Assembly: GCA_017591395.1 (NCBI GenBank)
Contig: WEDG01001316.1
Location: 62,001-126,000, forward strand
DNA length: 64,000 nucleotides
Direction: 5' to 3'
Origin: Schistocephalus solidus
Taxonomy: Eukaryota > Platyhelminthes > Cestoda > Diphyllobothriidea > Diphyllobothriidae
Both the position numbers and the translations under genes were made by a program. The notes under the pieces were generated by a model that worked only from the letters and a program-made list of their open reading frames with translations, had not been told where the DNA came from and made no database searches. Shown here one piece after another: positions 25,701 to 36,199 of the stretch. Every line of letters starts with the position of its first letter. The first letter of the stretch is position 1.

Positions 25701-28150
25701 AGTATTACAGAGAGGAATCTGGTCATACTACCTAATCAAATCTCTACAACAGGGCATTCTTATTGTGCCTGGTTAGGTCTGCATCACTTTCTGGTCCCAA
25801 TCTCTATTTCAAGATTTGAATGGAATTATCTACTGGCAAACATAAGACAGTATGTCAGACTTTTTACTGGTGATTCAATATAAGAAGCAGTCAAATAGGG
25901 AGGAAATAAAAGATGATGTTTTCACGCATGTTTGATCGACCTCATACAACTAACCTGCCGTTTACAAGCCATCAGATAAAGCCAAATCTAGGGGAAAATG
26001 CCGTGCACGGAAAAAAAAGAACATACCTATGGTAAAAAGGTTAAAATAACCTTGAAAAAATAACAAGTGCCATCCATTCTTGGAATATCAACCTGTTTTT
26101 TTCGGCTCTGGGTACGCACTTTCTCTAGGTTCTGATTTTTGTCTGGTGTGCTGCCGGACATCGGCACACAGTTGTTCAGCACATTACAGTAATAAAATCA
26201 ACAGAGGGCAATGCATGACGAAGTTAAGAATCTTGGAGGTCTAAAATGTGATTAAAGAAGGTGTACATCCACAGGGAGTTCTGCAACACAAATGTCAAAA
26301 CCATGCTTCTAATTGCATGTGCAAAACTATTTGTGCTTGCATTTTCGTAATTCAACCTATCAACCGTGTTCTCACCTAAAGAAGTGGTAGACTATTTTGC
26401 CCATCCGAAAATGTTTACGGCCCTCCCATTTGGAAGGAAGCAAAGGACACATTAACTTATGCATCAGCGCCTGAAATTTACGTCAAATTTTGACATTCAT
26501 GTTTTCCCCAAGAAACAGGCAAATCATATTACTAAAAATTCAACAAATTTTGGGTTATTTCGCCGAAAATTCTCAAAAAAGTAATACGACCAGCTGTCTG
26601 TTTTTAAACGTGACAGCATTTTGTATAATTTGTTTAAAAATGGCAATATTCTGTTAAATGTTCAAGAGACAACCACTATGAGAGGCGTTTTACCACAGCA
26701 ATCACCGGTAATGTGCCTGATACCGCTGCTACTCTTTCCTCTTTGAAGAATCAGAGGTTGAGTCGTGGGGTAGCTTACAGTTTTCTAAATAGTTTTAGAA
26801 ATATGCTTATACTCATTAAAGCCCAATTTGCAGAAAAAAATGATTTAAACACGTTTAGATCAATGATTTAAAAACACAGTCATTTGATGAGTATTTTACA
26901 AAAGATATATACTTGCCAGCAAAAAGATAGCTGCACCACCATTCAGATCTAACACTCATCCCTTTAAATTTCATCTAATTACACATATTGTGGAAAATAA
27001 CTTATCTTTGGTCTTAACTATGTAATGGGCATTTTGACTGTTTAAAACAAGAATGGACATTCATCAGTTTTAACTACTGCTGGTCTATTTTAGAATCAAA
27101 ATTTTGGATTGTTAATGACCAAACACTTTACTATTCTCAAGGTGGTCGTTTTAATTTTCCGTAAATTGCAAACTTTTATATTTAAAAATACGTTTTTCTG
27201 GGTTTTATTTTCCAATAAATTTTGAATTGTGCTTTCGTTATATTAAATGTTAATCTTCATAGTCCGTAATTTTATTGGCATGAAATAACAGTTCACACAT
27301 GAAACAAGTTGAGTTTTAAGTGGACTCTGGTATTTTGTATAAATACGATAGCGAATTTTGTCCTATTGAATTATTTGAAAACTTAATAACTTATTCAAAA
27401 ATGACCGCCTAACAAAGAGAATAATACAGTTTGAAGGTACTTCAGTCTAGATAAACATTTAGGTTTTTGGACATATTAGTGACAACTATAAAGTTTTATG
27501 AGTACATTTTTATACAATATTTTAAATATGCTTTCATTGCAAGGAAACGCGCATTCCAATCAGTCAGTAAAAAAGGCGTAAAATTAAAATAATTATGAAA
27601 ATTGACCTTTTTAATTTTAGTAATACTTTTATCGCCAATAAGCGGAACGTATAGTTAACCATGAAATTTGACAAACTAATAACACCAGTAACGCCTTACT
27701 CAATACGCTACCCTCTTATCAGTATAGTTGGGCAAATAGGGCTAAAAGGATTCCTCACTGACTCTTCTTTTTTCTTCGTGTGACTTCTAGTGTGCCTCAT
27801 CTTTTAAAAATTACGTTAAAATAATTGATGAAATAATAACGTAAAAACATTTGTAAGTTTCCGTTCAAAATATATTTTAAATATTTTAAAAGAAAGCAAT
27901 TAGTTTTGATGAAAAAATCACATATAATCCATGACTGGTAGTTTAACAGCTGTTAGAGTTTGCTGTAATTAATATTTTTTCGATATTATTAATACTGTGA
28001 TATGTTTTTCATTGACTGCCTGCGATGGCTCTACGAGTGGAACATAATCCGCACAGCTGGATACTGAAAGAGTCATTTAATTTCAATTTAAGCCCACAAC
28101 CTTTATCTAACGTAGCCATTTGAGCAATAGACAGAGCTTTTACCTCTTAC
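22770..28150. other. gene-free AT-rich stretch
   Basis: No supported gene. The 116-codon frame at 23,868-24,218 is AT-rich, lacks splice sites and resembles nothing I know. At about 28,013-28,050 a short piece (GACTGCCTGCGATGGCTCTA) resembles the tail of the ribozyme units that follow. Confidence 0.45.
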
Positions 28151-28190
28151 AGGTTTATATATACATATATAGTGACGTGTAGCCTATGAA

Positions 28191-28275
28191 AGAGTGGAAA
28201 CGACAAAGACAAGGGAAACCGGAATGGCCATTTCTGGCTTATTAGCCGTCATCAGCCGGTCATACCCAATCCCAA
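28191..28275 (-). repeat. ribozyme-unit fragment, inverted
   Basis: Reverse complement of the hammerhead part of the unit, without a tRNA-like head, placed just left of unit 1. It contains a well-preserved ribozyme (listed separately) and starts next to a TATATA tract at 28,156-28,171. Confidence 0.85.
28217..28261 (-). ncRNA. hammerhead ribozyme, type I, inverted copy
   Basis: On the minus strand: stem I GACCGG (28,261-28,256), core CTGATGA (28,255-28,249), stem II GGCT-AATA-AGCC with a C/A mismatch at its base, GAAA, a two-pair stem III closing GGCC, the cleavage residue U, then CCGGTT as the partner strand. Stem I differs from the other copies on both strands (GACCGG with CCGGTT, against GACTGG with CCGGTC) but remains paired. 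Confidence 0.7.
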
Positions 28276-28289
28276 ACTGACAAAACAAC

Positions 28290-28560
28290 GAGCCCGTGGC
28301 TCAATGGTAGAGCGTTCGACTCAATTACCAAAGGTCGCGGGTTCGAATCCCAGGTTTGCCACACTTAGGATTGGGTATGACTGGCTGATGTCGGCTAATA
28401 AGCCAGAAATAGCCATTCCGGTCTCCCTTGTCTTTGTCGGTGCCACTCTATCATATGCTGCACGTCACTATGTGACTGCCTGCGAGGGCTCTAATGTGAG
28501 CTCCAGGGCACAACGGAACATACATGTTCCTTAAGCAGATCGGTGAGCCATATACTTTCA
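28290..28560 (+). repeat. tRNA-headed ribozyme unit 1
   Basis: The head has box A (GTGGCTCAATGGTAGAGC; consensus TGGCNNAGTGG with one change) and a perfect box B (GGTTCGAATCC), the internal promoter of RNA polymerase III. The acceptor and anticodon stems do not fold, so it is not a tRNA gene. A hammerhead and a tail with GGCACAACGGAACAT and CAGATCGGTGAGCCA follow. It ends in a TATATATA centre and faces unit 2 tail to tail. Confidence 0.85.
28379..28423 (+). ncRNA. hammerhead ribozyme, mutated copy
   Basis: Stem I (GACTGG with CCGGTC) and stem II are kept, but the core reads CTGATGT instead of CTGATGA and the stem III loop has a G-to-A change. The core A9 change should abolish or strongly reduce cleavage. 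Confidence 0.75.
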
Positions 28561-28571
28561 TATATATATAT

Positions 28572-28831
28572 GATAGTGTGTGGCTCACCGATCTGCTAAA
28601 AGGAACATTTATGTTCCGTTGACCCAATAAGTACTCACAGGCAGTCGCATAGCGACGTAGCATATGTTGATAATGTGGAACCGACAAAGACGAGGGAGAC
28701 CGGAATGGCCATTTCTGGCTTATTGGCCGTCATCAGCCAGTCATACCCAATCCCAAGTGTGGAACACCTGGGATTCGAACCCGCGACCTTTGGTATTTGA
28801 GTCGAACGCTCTACCATTGAGCCACGGGCTC
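28572..28831 (-). repeat. tRNA-headed ribozyme unit 2, inverted
   Basis: Same order as unit 1 on the other strand: head from 28,831 down to about 28,761, hammerhead at 28,742-28,698, tail to the TA-rich centre at about 28,562-28,571. With unit 1 it forms inverted repeats of about 260-270 bp per arm. Confidence 0.85.
28698..28742 (-). ncRNA. hammerhead ribozyme, inverted copy
   Basis: Minus strand: GACTGG, CTGATGA, GGCC-AATA-AGCC variant of stem II (one pair weakened), GAAA, a short stem III around GGCC, U, then CCGGTC. All core residues are present. Confidence 0.7.
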
Positions 28832-28950
28832 GTTGCTTTGTCGGTTGTGATCGGGAATATGATGATAGTGTGTGGCTCACCGATCTGGCAAGGATTTATG
28901 TTCCGTTGTGCCCTGGAACTCAGACTAGAGTACTCACAACCGATCACAAC
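28832..28950 (-). repeat. partial ribozyme-unit tail, inverted
   Basis: Reverse complement of the unit tail (the GATCGGTGAGCCACACACTA and GGCACAACGGAACATAAAT blocks). It continues unit 2 to the right of its head, as expected if unit 2 were part of an inverted tandem array. A duplicated 'cgatcacaaccgacaaagcaa' junction joins it to unit 3. Confidence 0.8.
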
Positions 28951-28962
28951 CGACAAAGCAAC

Positions 28963-29267
28963 GAGCCCGTGGCTCAATGGTAGAGCGTTCGACTCAAATA
29001 CCAAAGGTCGCGGGTTTGAATCCCAGGTGTTCCACACTTGGGATTGGGTATGACTGGCTGATGATGGCTAATAAGCCAGAAATGGCCATTCCGGTCTCCC
29101 TCGTCTTTGTCGGTTCCACATTATCAACATATGCTACACGTCGCTATGCGACTGCCTGTGAGTACTCTAGTCTGAGTTCCAGGGCACAACGGAACATAAA
29201 TGTTCCTTAAGCAGATCGGTGAGCCACACACTATCATCATATTCCCGATCACAACCGACAAAGCAAT
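28963..29267 (+). repeat. tRNA-headed ribozyme unit 3, complete, 305 bp
   Basis: Complete unit running directly into the next one with no spacer: from the GAGCCCG of this head to the GAGCCCG of unit 4 is exactly 305 bp. It contains box A, a box B with one change (GGTTTGAATCC), the best-preserved hammerhead, and the full tail. Confidence 0.9.
29052..29096 (+). ncRNA. hammerhead ribozyme, type I, fully canonical
   Basis: Stem I GACTGG (29,052-29,057) pairs with CCGGTC (29,091-29,096), six pairs including one G-U. The core is CTGATGA (29,058-29,064). Stem II is TGGCT (29,065-29,069), loop AATA, AGCCA (29,074-29,078), five perfect pairs. GAAA lies at 29,079-29,082. Stem III is a two-pair A-T/A-T stem closing GGCC, then the cleavage residue U at 29,090. 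Outer stem I can extend by GGG/CCC beyond a small internal loop. This very short stem III is the known schistosome/retrozyme form. Predicted cleavage is between 29,090 and 29,091. Confidence 0.85.
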
Positions 29268-29432
29268 GAGCCCGTGGCTCAATGGTAGAGCGTTCGACTC
29301 AAATACCAAAGGTCGCGGGTTCGAATCCCAGGTGTTCCACACTTGGGATTGGGTATGACTGGCTGATGACGGCTAATAAGCCAGAAATGGCCATTCCGGT
29401 CTCCCTTGTCTTTGTCGGTTCCACATTATCAA
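29268..29432 (+). repeat. tRNA-headed ribozyme unit 4, truncated at a TA tract
   Basis: Head with box A and a perfect box B, followed by a hammerhead. The unit stops after TTCCACATTATCA at a (TA)n tract (29,432-29,451), so the tail is missing. Confidence 0.85.
29357..29401 (+). ncRNA. hammerhead ribozyme, type I
   Basis: Same layout as the copy 305 bp to its left, with all core residues kept. The only weak point is a C/A mismatch at the base of stem II where the left copy has U-A. Predicted cleavage is after 29,395, so two cleavages would release a 305-nt RNA spanning 29,091-29,395 with the tRNA-like head in its middle. Confidence 0.8.
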
Positions 29433-29451
29433 TATATATATATATATATAT

Positions 29452-29855
29452 ACGTAAGTAGTGAAAAGAAGGTATCCCAAGAAATAAAGTTGAAGTTGAA
29501 TACGTTCTATGGGAAATGGAGCTTTATTGTGTAAAATTTTCAACACCGGTTCTCCGGGTCGTCGTCAGACGCAGGCGGGTAACAAATGTGGCAAAAACAG
29601 TTGACATCGTAATCACGCGAAAAATCGATACTGGCGTGAACATTGGCACCAGTGAGCGGCCGCTGTGTGTATCAGCCTGTCCTGATTGGTTCTCGTTTCC
29701 ATTTCTCCTTGCGATGTCTGCGTCGCATCCAACCTCGATATGTCTGTTGATGCATGACCCATCTGAATGCATCGCCTCGAGGAACTCTCGACCTTTCTTG
29801 GAGGAACAGGCAGCGACAATCCGAGTTTTATATATATATATATATATATAGTATT
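29452..29855. repeat. TA-bracketed repeat-like block
   Basis: A moderately GC-rich block bounded on both sides by (TA)n tracts (29,432-29,451 and 29,827-29,850), with another TA tract at 29,940-29,954. On the minus strand it contains ACCGGTGTTGAAAATTTT followed by CACAATAAAG (an AATAAA signal). I take it for a transposable-element end, family unknown. The overlapping 80- to 110-codon frames on both strands are not supported as genes. Confidence 0.4.
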
Positions 29856-29955
29856 GTTCGTTTTCGTCTTCAACTTTAACATGTTTGCTGTTTAAAATTG
29901 AGCCACCATCTCCCGTTAAAGCATAATCATTGTCATTTATATAGTATATATATAG

Positions 29956-31640
29956 TATTTCATCGTATTGCCCACATGGATACCAGAGAAGAATCTAGCC
30001 ACGTGTTAAGCCGAGTTTTTCCTGGATTTTGCTGCATCTTCAAATGGTTGCGGCTGATCATTTAACCCCTAGTATTTCACAGGTATTTAACAGTGTATAG
30101 TCGAGTTGTTTCTGTAAAACGTGAAATAAGCATAACTATCGGATTCAAGTTTTATGGGTTTTAAAACCGGTATAGATCCAGCATGGTTTCAAAAGGTATC
30201 TTGACGACATCTATTCATTGACTATACCAAATGAAACTAAATCTCACATGCAAGTTACGTTCCCGGATCTTTCCTTATTGTAGAGGTCCCCTGAGGGTTC
30301 AAGCAATGGCCCTTACTGGTGAGCTCCTAGTCAGGATGTTTATTAAAATTGACATAAGCGACTAACTAGACTCTTTTGAAACTATGACAAAATCAGACAT
30401 AAGTACTCTAATCTGCTCTTTGGACCACCCGAAGTTAGAATTCAGACAGATAATCTACCAATAGAAAGCAGATATGCTCTTTTTCGCCTGATTCCGGATA
30501 GTAAACAGGATGTTACAAATGAATTCCCTGATCTAGCTGGCTTCTGATGAATTGCAGTATGTTTGTTTCAATGCCAAAAGTATGAATTTTAAGCTACTTA
30601 TTCAATCGATGAATGTAGAGATGCATCGACTGGCCTCCATTCCACGTGATCATAAAGTCGTTTGGGTGCAAAATGTTTGCCTTAAAGTTCCAATCGTTCC
30701 GGAATTGTCTTATTTCAAGTACGTCCAATACAATTTGATGCAGACTTTTATCGTGGTGAATTCATTCACCTTGTCTTTACCAGCCTACTAGGCCTTATCT
30801 ACTGCTTTTTTTTCAAGATCTGGCTGCGTCACTGATAAACGTGTAAGCATCGTTTGACAGTAAAATGTCATTGCGTTGCTGGATGATATTTATTAGTTTT
30901 AAATACGCTCAAGCATGTTTTCAGTCCTTGTCTGGTGATGGTGAATGTTGCCGACTTCACTCGCAGTAAGCATATCAAATATGTCTAGGTGTTCACATGA
31001 ACGTAAATATCCCCTAAGCCATTTCAAATTAATTTCACTAAAAGGATCGGATGTCATTACTTGTGCATACGATGCTATTTGATTTGACTGACTCAACCAG
31101 TTCCATGGTATAAATGAGTCCTGACTTGTATGTCCATCTTCTAAATCAATCCGCAGCTTTCCAACTGTCTTTGAAAGACCAGTTTACATTAAACTGGCCA
31201 TAAGTACACGTGGATTAGAATCCAGAGGATTAAGCAGGGTCCCTTAGCTTGAAATCGACCCAAAGTTTCTGTTCGTCATTCTTTAAGTCAATTAAGGGAG
31301 GCGATGATCAAGCAGACACATTATTATTTTGTCTGTGTGCAGAGAACTGGCTAGTTTGACGAAGGAAACGCACTAATGGCTGCGTTTTGTCTCTTAACGC
31401 TGAAAAGTCATTATTTTTCGTAAAAAATAACGTTAGGAGTACACTTCATTTTGAACCAATTTGCCTTGGCTTTGTAAACGTAAGTGATGTCACCTTGATT
31501 AACTGGAAGTCATATTTTAAATAATGACAAGCAAGTGTAAACTCTAAACGTCACTATGACAGCAGAAGTGCGTTTAAAAAATGAGTAAACTTACCAGCAA
31601 GACATCGAAAATAAGAAATTCTAAGTTTATTTAATTTCCG
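29956..31640. other. no gene resolved; possible retroelement debris
   Basis: Short coding-like pieces in different plus-strand frames between 30,200 and 30,790 (for example LFGPPEVRIQTDNLPIESRY at about 30,418) suggest a degraded retroelement, but no domain is recognisable. Confidence 0.3.
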
Positions 31641-31654
31641 ACGAAAGAAATAGG

Positions 31655-31882
31655 ATGAATGACTGTATGCAAATGTTTGAACAGGTAAAATTCCAAGATG
31701 CTTACTCTGAAATAGCAAGTTTTCCTCCCAACACAGAAAATGAACAGTTGCGGTGTAAGCAGACTTTAAAATTACTTCATATTTTACAAGAACGTATCAG
31801 CAATCATCGAAAGGATACTGATAGGCAGTGGGATCCAATGAAAACAACCTCTTTTTCGGGCACCAAAGAATGGCATACATGA
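31655..31882 (+). CDS. candidate exon, helical peptide, unknown
   Basis: A 75-codon frame with good coding composition: mostly helix-forming residues, few rare stretches, and an ATG at 31,655-31,657. Donor-like GT sites occur inside (for example GCG followed by GTGTAAG near 31,755), so only part may be exonic. No domain recognised. It lies upstream of, and on the same strand as, the exons at 32,080 and 33,066. Whether it belongs with them is unproven. Confidence 0.3.
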   Translation: MNDCMQMFEQVKFQDAYSEIASFPPNTENEQLRCKQTLKLLHILQERISNHRKDTDRQWDPMKTTSFSGTKEWHT

Positions 31883-32079
31883 TTTAGGTATGAAAGAGTT
31901 TTGCTGCCTTGAAACAGTTGTACAGCAAACCAGAAGGGAGTTAAATGTGATAACGTGTGACAGGCGCAACAGTGGGATGATTAAACAAGACAATGCAAAA
32001 TTTCCCAGGTCGATAACGCTAAAAATTACATTATTCAACTGACTTTACCTCATAATACACGTTTTTTCTAAAAATGCAG

Positions 32080-32238
32080 CGTTATACTTAAGAAGAAGCC
32101 CGTAAGGATTTGTCAAAGCGGTATCACCATGAGCAAAAATGTACCTACTCTAGTATCTAGAAAATTAACATCATGCACATCTGCCAGTGTGTCTGTTTAT
32201 GCCCGTTGTCTGACGTCAATGCAACCAAATGAATTTAA
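32080..32238 (+). CDS. candidate internal exon, unknown protein
   Basis: A 53-codon open frame between an acceptor (AAATGCAG, AG at 32,078-32,079) and a good donor (TTTAA followed by GTAAGAG, GT at 32,239-32,240). It enters and leaves in phase 2. The peptide is basic at the start (ILKKKPVRICQS), then rich in Ser, Thr and Val. No family recognised. The shorter, competing frame EEARKDLSKRYHHEQ on the same strand is also coding-like, so the frame choice is not certain. Confidence 0.4.
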
Positions 32239-33065
32239 GTAAGAGGAAAAAGTTAATTGGAAAACTTTGGTGTGAATGGTTTGACATTAATGCCTCAAAT
32301 ATTAAACTAAAATGGTTAAAATTTCCAATTATTTGGTTAATCGCGAGGGCAGAAATATTTAAAGGAGGTGTAAACGCCACCATTTGGTCTGTATCCCCTT
32401 TGTAGTACAGATTCAACCCAGTAATATTGTTGAGTTAAAATTTCTGGCTAGACAATACAGTAGGTCGGTTTGATAGGCATAAGTTCGTTTTTAAAGCCCA
32501 AACAAGGCAGTGAAGGCAGTGAAAATATTTGGTCGATCAAGCCTGCAATTCAAAAATCCATTCAACTAACTGTCGCAGCAATTTGCCTAAACTGGCATGC
32601 CAGAAAGAACACCAACCAAAGACAAAGGGGACTGAAATAATAATTAGAAACTGGTAAGCCTTTCAAGCCAAAAACAATAATTGTGTCTTTGCCACACACT
32701 GTGCCTTCGTAAGGTCACTCATTCATTGCACAGTAAAATTACAGTGCTTTCGAAACTGCTTTAATTTGAAAATTGCAAGCGCCTGCTTATTGCTTCTTTA
32801 TTAAATCCTGTTTTAAGTTATACATTATTTTAAGTATTTTGAATAAAGGTTCACATGGTAGGACCAAAATAAGTGTAAAGAGGAGACAAAGGGCAAGGTA
32901 ATTTAGGCAATTAGCAAGTCAATTTGGCCAGCATTCCGAACATTTTCTCAATCCGAAAGTGAAGAAATAAGGAAAATGGTCAGCTTCTCAGTTGCCCTAT
33001 GTTAATTGTGTGCAAATTAGGTATCTTGTAACAGTTTCATCGTTCAAAAATATATCTTCCCGCAG

Positions 33066-33221
33066 GAAACACAAAATCTAGCCATTCAACTGAACGAATT
33101 TCGAGAAGGAAAAAGATACACTCAAGAGACAACATTTGAATCGCTGTCCCCAGAAGAATTTTCGAAAAATGCGATCCCATTCAGACGAGATGAAATCCAG
33201 TTCACTGGCAGACCTAACTGA
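33066..33221 (+). CDS. candidate terminal exon, unknown protein
   Basis: Starts after a clear acceptor (TATCTTCCCGCAG, AG at 33,064-33,065). It is open for 51 codons in phase 0 and stops at TGA 33,219-33,221. The peptide is highly charged (IQLNEFREGKRYTQE, then LSPEEFSKNAIPFRRDE) and convincing as coding. No AATAAA follows at the usual distance. It does not join in phase with the exon at 32,080-32,238, so an intermediate exon is missing or the two belong to different genes. Confidence 0.45.
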   Translation, partial: ETQNLAIQLNEFREGKRYTQETTFESLSPEEFSKNAIPFRRDEIQFTGRPN

Positions 33222-33720
33222 CAGCTTCAAATGCATTAGCGTCATTCTCTTAGTTTCTACAGAAAAGCCGGAAGCATGAACAATGAACGCGAGTTAAATA
33301 CGGCTTCCACACCTAGGTGTGCGGACATAAGGCGTTTAGAATATAATCGTTAATTCATTTTGCATTTGTCGAACTACCACATAAAGTACTAATCATATCG
33401 GCTTGGTGCTTTTAACTGCATCCAAGAATAGGATTTTGACGTAACTGATTTCAGAAACGTCGTAACTGTTGATTTATGCCTTCGGAGGAAACATTTTCAG
33501 GAAAGTTCCGCTTATATTTTTTTACTGATTATGCATAGATAGAAATTTAAAAGAACCTGTCAGATCAAACTCCACCTGCCGTACACTGACGCATTTCTCA
33601 CCTTTAAGCAAATCGGGAATAAGACTGCTGTTCAAGTGAACATTCAGAGAAAATCAATTGATTCACGTGGATGAATTATGGTGTGTCTGGGTGGCGGTCT
33701 GTCCACTGCACCAGACACAG

Positions 33721-33756
33721 ATGGCGGAACCCAGTAACAAAAGACCTCCCACGGAT
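33721..33756 (+). CDS. candidate first coding exon
   Basis: Short ATG-started stretch (MAEPSNKRPPTD) ending exactly at a strong donor, ACGGAT followed by GTAAGT. It could be the first exon of the gene whose end lies at 34,935-36,464. The phases (0 here, 2 needed there) require at least one unseen exon. Several open stretches between 34,385 and 34,915 are possible exons but could not be chosen between. Confidence 0.25.
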
Positions 33757-34934
33757 GTAAGTTTTACGCTATAAATACTTAAATCTTTAAAAATGCCGGT
33801 GCTTAGAAAACGCGGCCTCTCCAGATATACTTAAAATATTTTAAAAAAGAAATACCTCATAATGAGAAAACCGTTCTCACTAAAATGTAAGCACGTATGT
33901 GAGTATTCCGAACAGAATTATCCCAACGTAATACTAACATACGCTGTGAATATAGTGAAAATGAATGCAGCTAACTCGTAACGATAATAAACCATCTTGA
34001 TTCCTTTAAGGCTTCCTCTGGCTTTCATAAGGCACAGTCTGCCAAATGAGTCATTGTATCCAACATAAGAATTTTCCGCAGACTATGGTTAAGCTAGTAC
34101 TGGCCGAAAAATACTGTTAGAAAACAGCTTGACAAAATTGAAAATTCCAACCTTTTTAATTGTGTAATCTTCTTAGAAATTTATCGCTTACTTTGAGTAA
34201 ATCAGTCAGAAAAAAGGTTTATAGGCTCAGTCTAAATATTGGTAAACCACATATTTAGATATTTAGTTACTACATGAACTCTGAGTATGGTAGATAAACA
34301 AATATCAATCCAATCTTTTTGATCTGATATCGAACTTCTTAGCCAATTTCGAATGAAATCATAACTTATATATAGAAAATTAAAGTATGTATCAGAGGCC
34401 ATTTGCGAGGCGATGGGGAAGACCGTAGTTCGTTAATTGTCTGCACTGGGGCCACTGGTATATCCAGTGACCTATGTCAGCATTATCGCGTTTCACCATT
34501 GCTGTTTATGTTTAAAAATAATCCACATTTTGAAGACATATATAATATTTGTATTGCTTTTATAAGTTTCTCGAAAATTAGTCTGCGAGTATGGAGTAAA
34601 TCCATCGGAACAAAGCTGTTTGGGCTCGATCCAAAAGCTATTAGCTACTGACTATGTTACCGGTGTGGTAACTCACTCAGTATTAACATTTTCAAATCAC
34701 CAAGTTCACCCTGCTTGATGGCCTGTGGTGATAAGACTGTATAATATTGGAGGGTAGGCTGCACGCTCTCCCATGCACCTGAGTACTACCGCATCCGTGG
34801 ATGGATTGGACGGGATGACCAATGTTACGTGAGGTCATCTCTCTCCACGTGCCATACGGTGATATTCAAGGACTCACATAGAGCAAGCTCAGACAAATTA
34901 AATCAGGTTGTCATAATTTTGCTCAACACTTCAG

Positions 34935-35141
34935 CGGGGAATCCGGTGTAGGATGTGTGTTTGGCAAACTGGCAGGACCCACTGACGAGGAGAGACCCTC
35001 ATCGGGGAAAATATATCCGCGCTTTTCAGTAGTACCTCTGTTGGGAGTAGAATACAGCAAATTGCAAAGAGAATATAATGTCAGCTGCAGAGGAAATGTA
35101 AGTCTAGGTGATGTATTTTATCAGGTCTTGTCAGATTTAAG
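34935..35141 (+). CDS. unknown gene, internal exon A
   Basis: Sixty-nine codons between an acceptor (AACACTTCAG, AG at 34,933-34,934) and a strong donor (TTTAAG followed by GTATGT). The peptide has a Gly-rich start (GESGVGCVFGKLAGP), a charged turn (TDEERPSSGK) and a mixed hydrophobic region. The exon begins and ends in phase 2, and the next exon starts with exactly the one base needed, giving a seamless LSDLR-QTLGSLL junction. No family recognised. Confidence 0.65.
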
Positions 35142-35492
35142 GTATGTTTTTCCACATTATTAACGGTTGCACATAGATCGACATAAAATGCTCGTTTTTG
35201 CAACCTCATCCCTATTTTCGTTTTGTTCACTCGAGTACTAGAACCGGGAATGGATTTAACTTTTGCTCCTGGTTACTCATTGATACTTGGAAACTGCAAC
35301 CACTGCAAAGAAGTGGGTAAAACAACTGATTTTATAAAATAACTACAAAGTAGAGAAGGTGTGGACCGTATGAATGTAACGTCTAGTGTAATTCTAGCTT
35401 TGACATTCGAACTTGCATTTTCCGATTTAAATTGACACCATGACCCGGTTTTTGATTAACTCGTTCCAAATTTGTAATTGTGTGCCTCACAG

Positions 35493-35703
35493 GCAGACAC
35501 TGGGCAGCCTTTTGGATTCAAGCGCAAAGCTCCATGCTGATATCAATGACGGAAGCGAGACAAAAGGGCAGAAAACAACTAACACCGACAGAGCCAGCAC
35601 CGTAAAGAGGCGTTCCAGAAGCCGCAGTGTTGCGAGGAGGATGAAAGACACTTCTAGTTTGAGTCCAAGAACTCTGCGGGCAAGTAGTATCACTCAAAGA
35701 CCA
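35493..35703 (+). CDS. unknown gene, internal exon B, Arg/Ser-rich
   Basis: Bounded by GTGTGCCTCACAG and CCA followed by GTAAGT, both strong splice signals. The peptide begins QTLGSLLDSSAKLHADIND and then turns into a basic, Ser/Arg-rich region (VKRRSRSRSVARRMKD), which looks disordered and possibly nuclear or microtubule-binding. That is inference only. The exon ends in phase 0. The frame continues past the donor only as a shadow to 35,772. Confidence 0.7.
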
Positions 35704-36199
35704 GTAAGTGCTAATTTCAGGTCGAGGAAAACTGGAATGGCCGCATTCAGCCCATTTTTGTGTGTTTATTAGTCATTTTCCGATCATACAGACGGTTATT
35801 TTGGTCTCCTTCACCGCTATAAGTATTCATAAACTAGCATTTAACGTTCAACTCTAATGAGATTCAAGATAAAATCAAACTGCCCGTGTTCATTCCAGTA
35901 ATCAGTAAAACAAATTGAACGCTACCCCAGACAAATGTGAAATTCACTCAACTTCTCAATACAAAACAATGGGACCTCAAAGATTTCAAACAGTAATCAG
36001 TAGAGCTGTCATACAAAAATTTTAATCAGGAATTTAGTATAATTGAGGATAAATTAAGCAGATTAAATTTAACCTTACGATCTTGTACTTTCCAATTGCG
36101 GGTTACTGCATTGTTCCCGGAAATCATGGATTGTTATCCATCTTGAATAAACTCTTGTTAACTCTGAATAGGAATATGGAAGAATCTTTTTCCGGTCAG

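Noticed and set aside
28290..28360. A functional tRNA gene.
   Set aside because: Box A and box B are good, but the acceptor ends do not pair and no anticodon stem forms. Four copies are attached to the same ribozyme-bearing tail, so these are SINE heads.
28191..29432. CRISPR-like array because of repeated units.
   Set aside because: Units are 305 bp, directly abutting, in both orientations and carry pol III boxes and ribozymes; the host is clearly eukaryotic.
34760..34915. Open stretch containing YYRIRGWIGRDDQCYV as an exon.
   Set aside because: The frame is open for over 40 codons and ends at CAG followed by GTTGTC, but no acceptor is clear and its phase does not fit the next exon. It may be repeat-derived.
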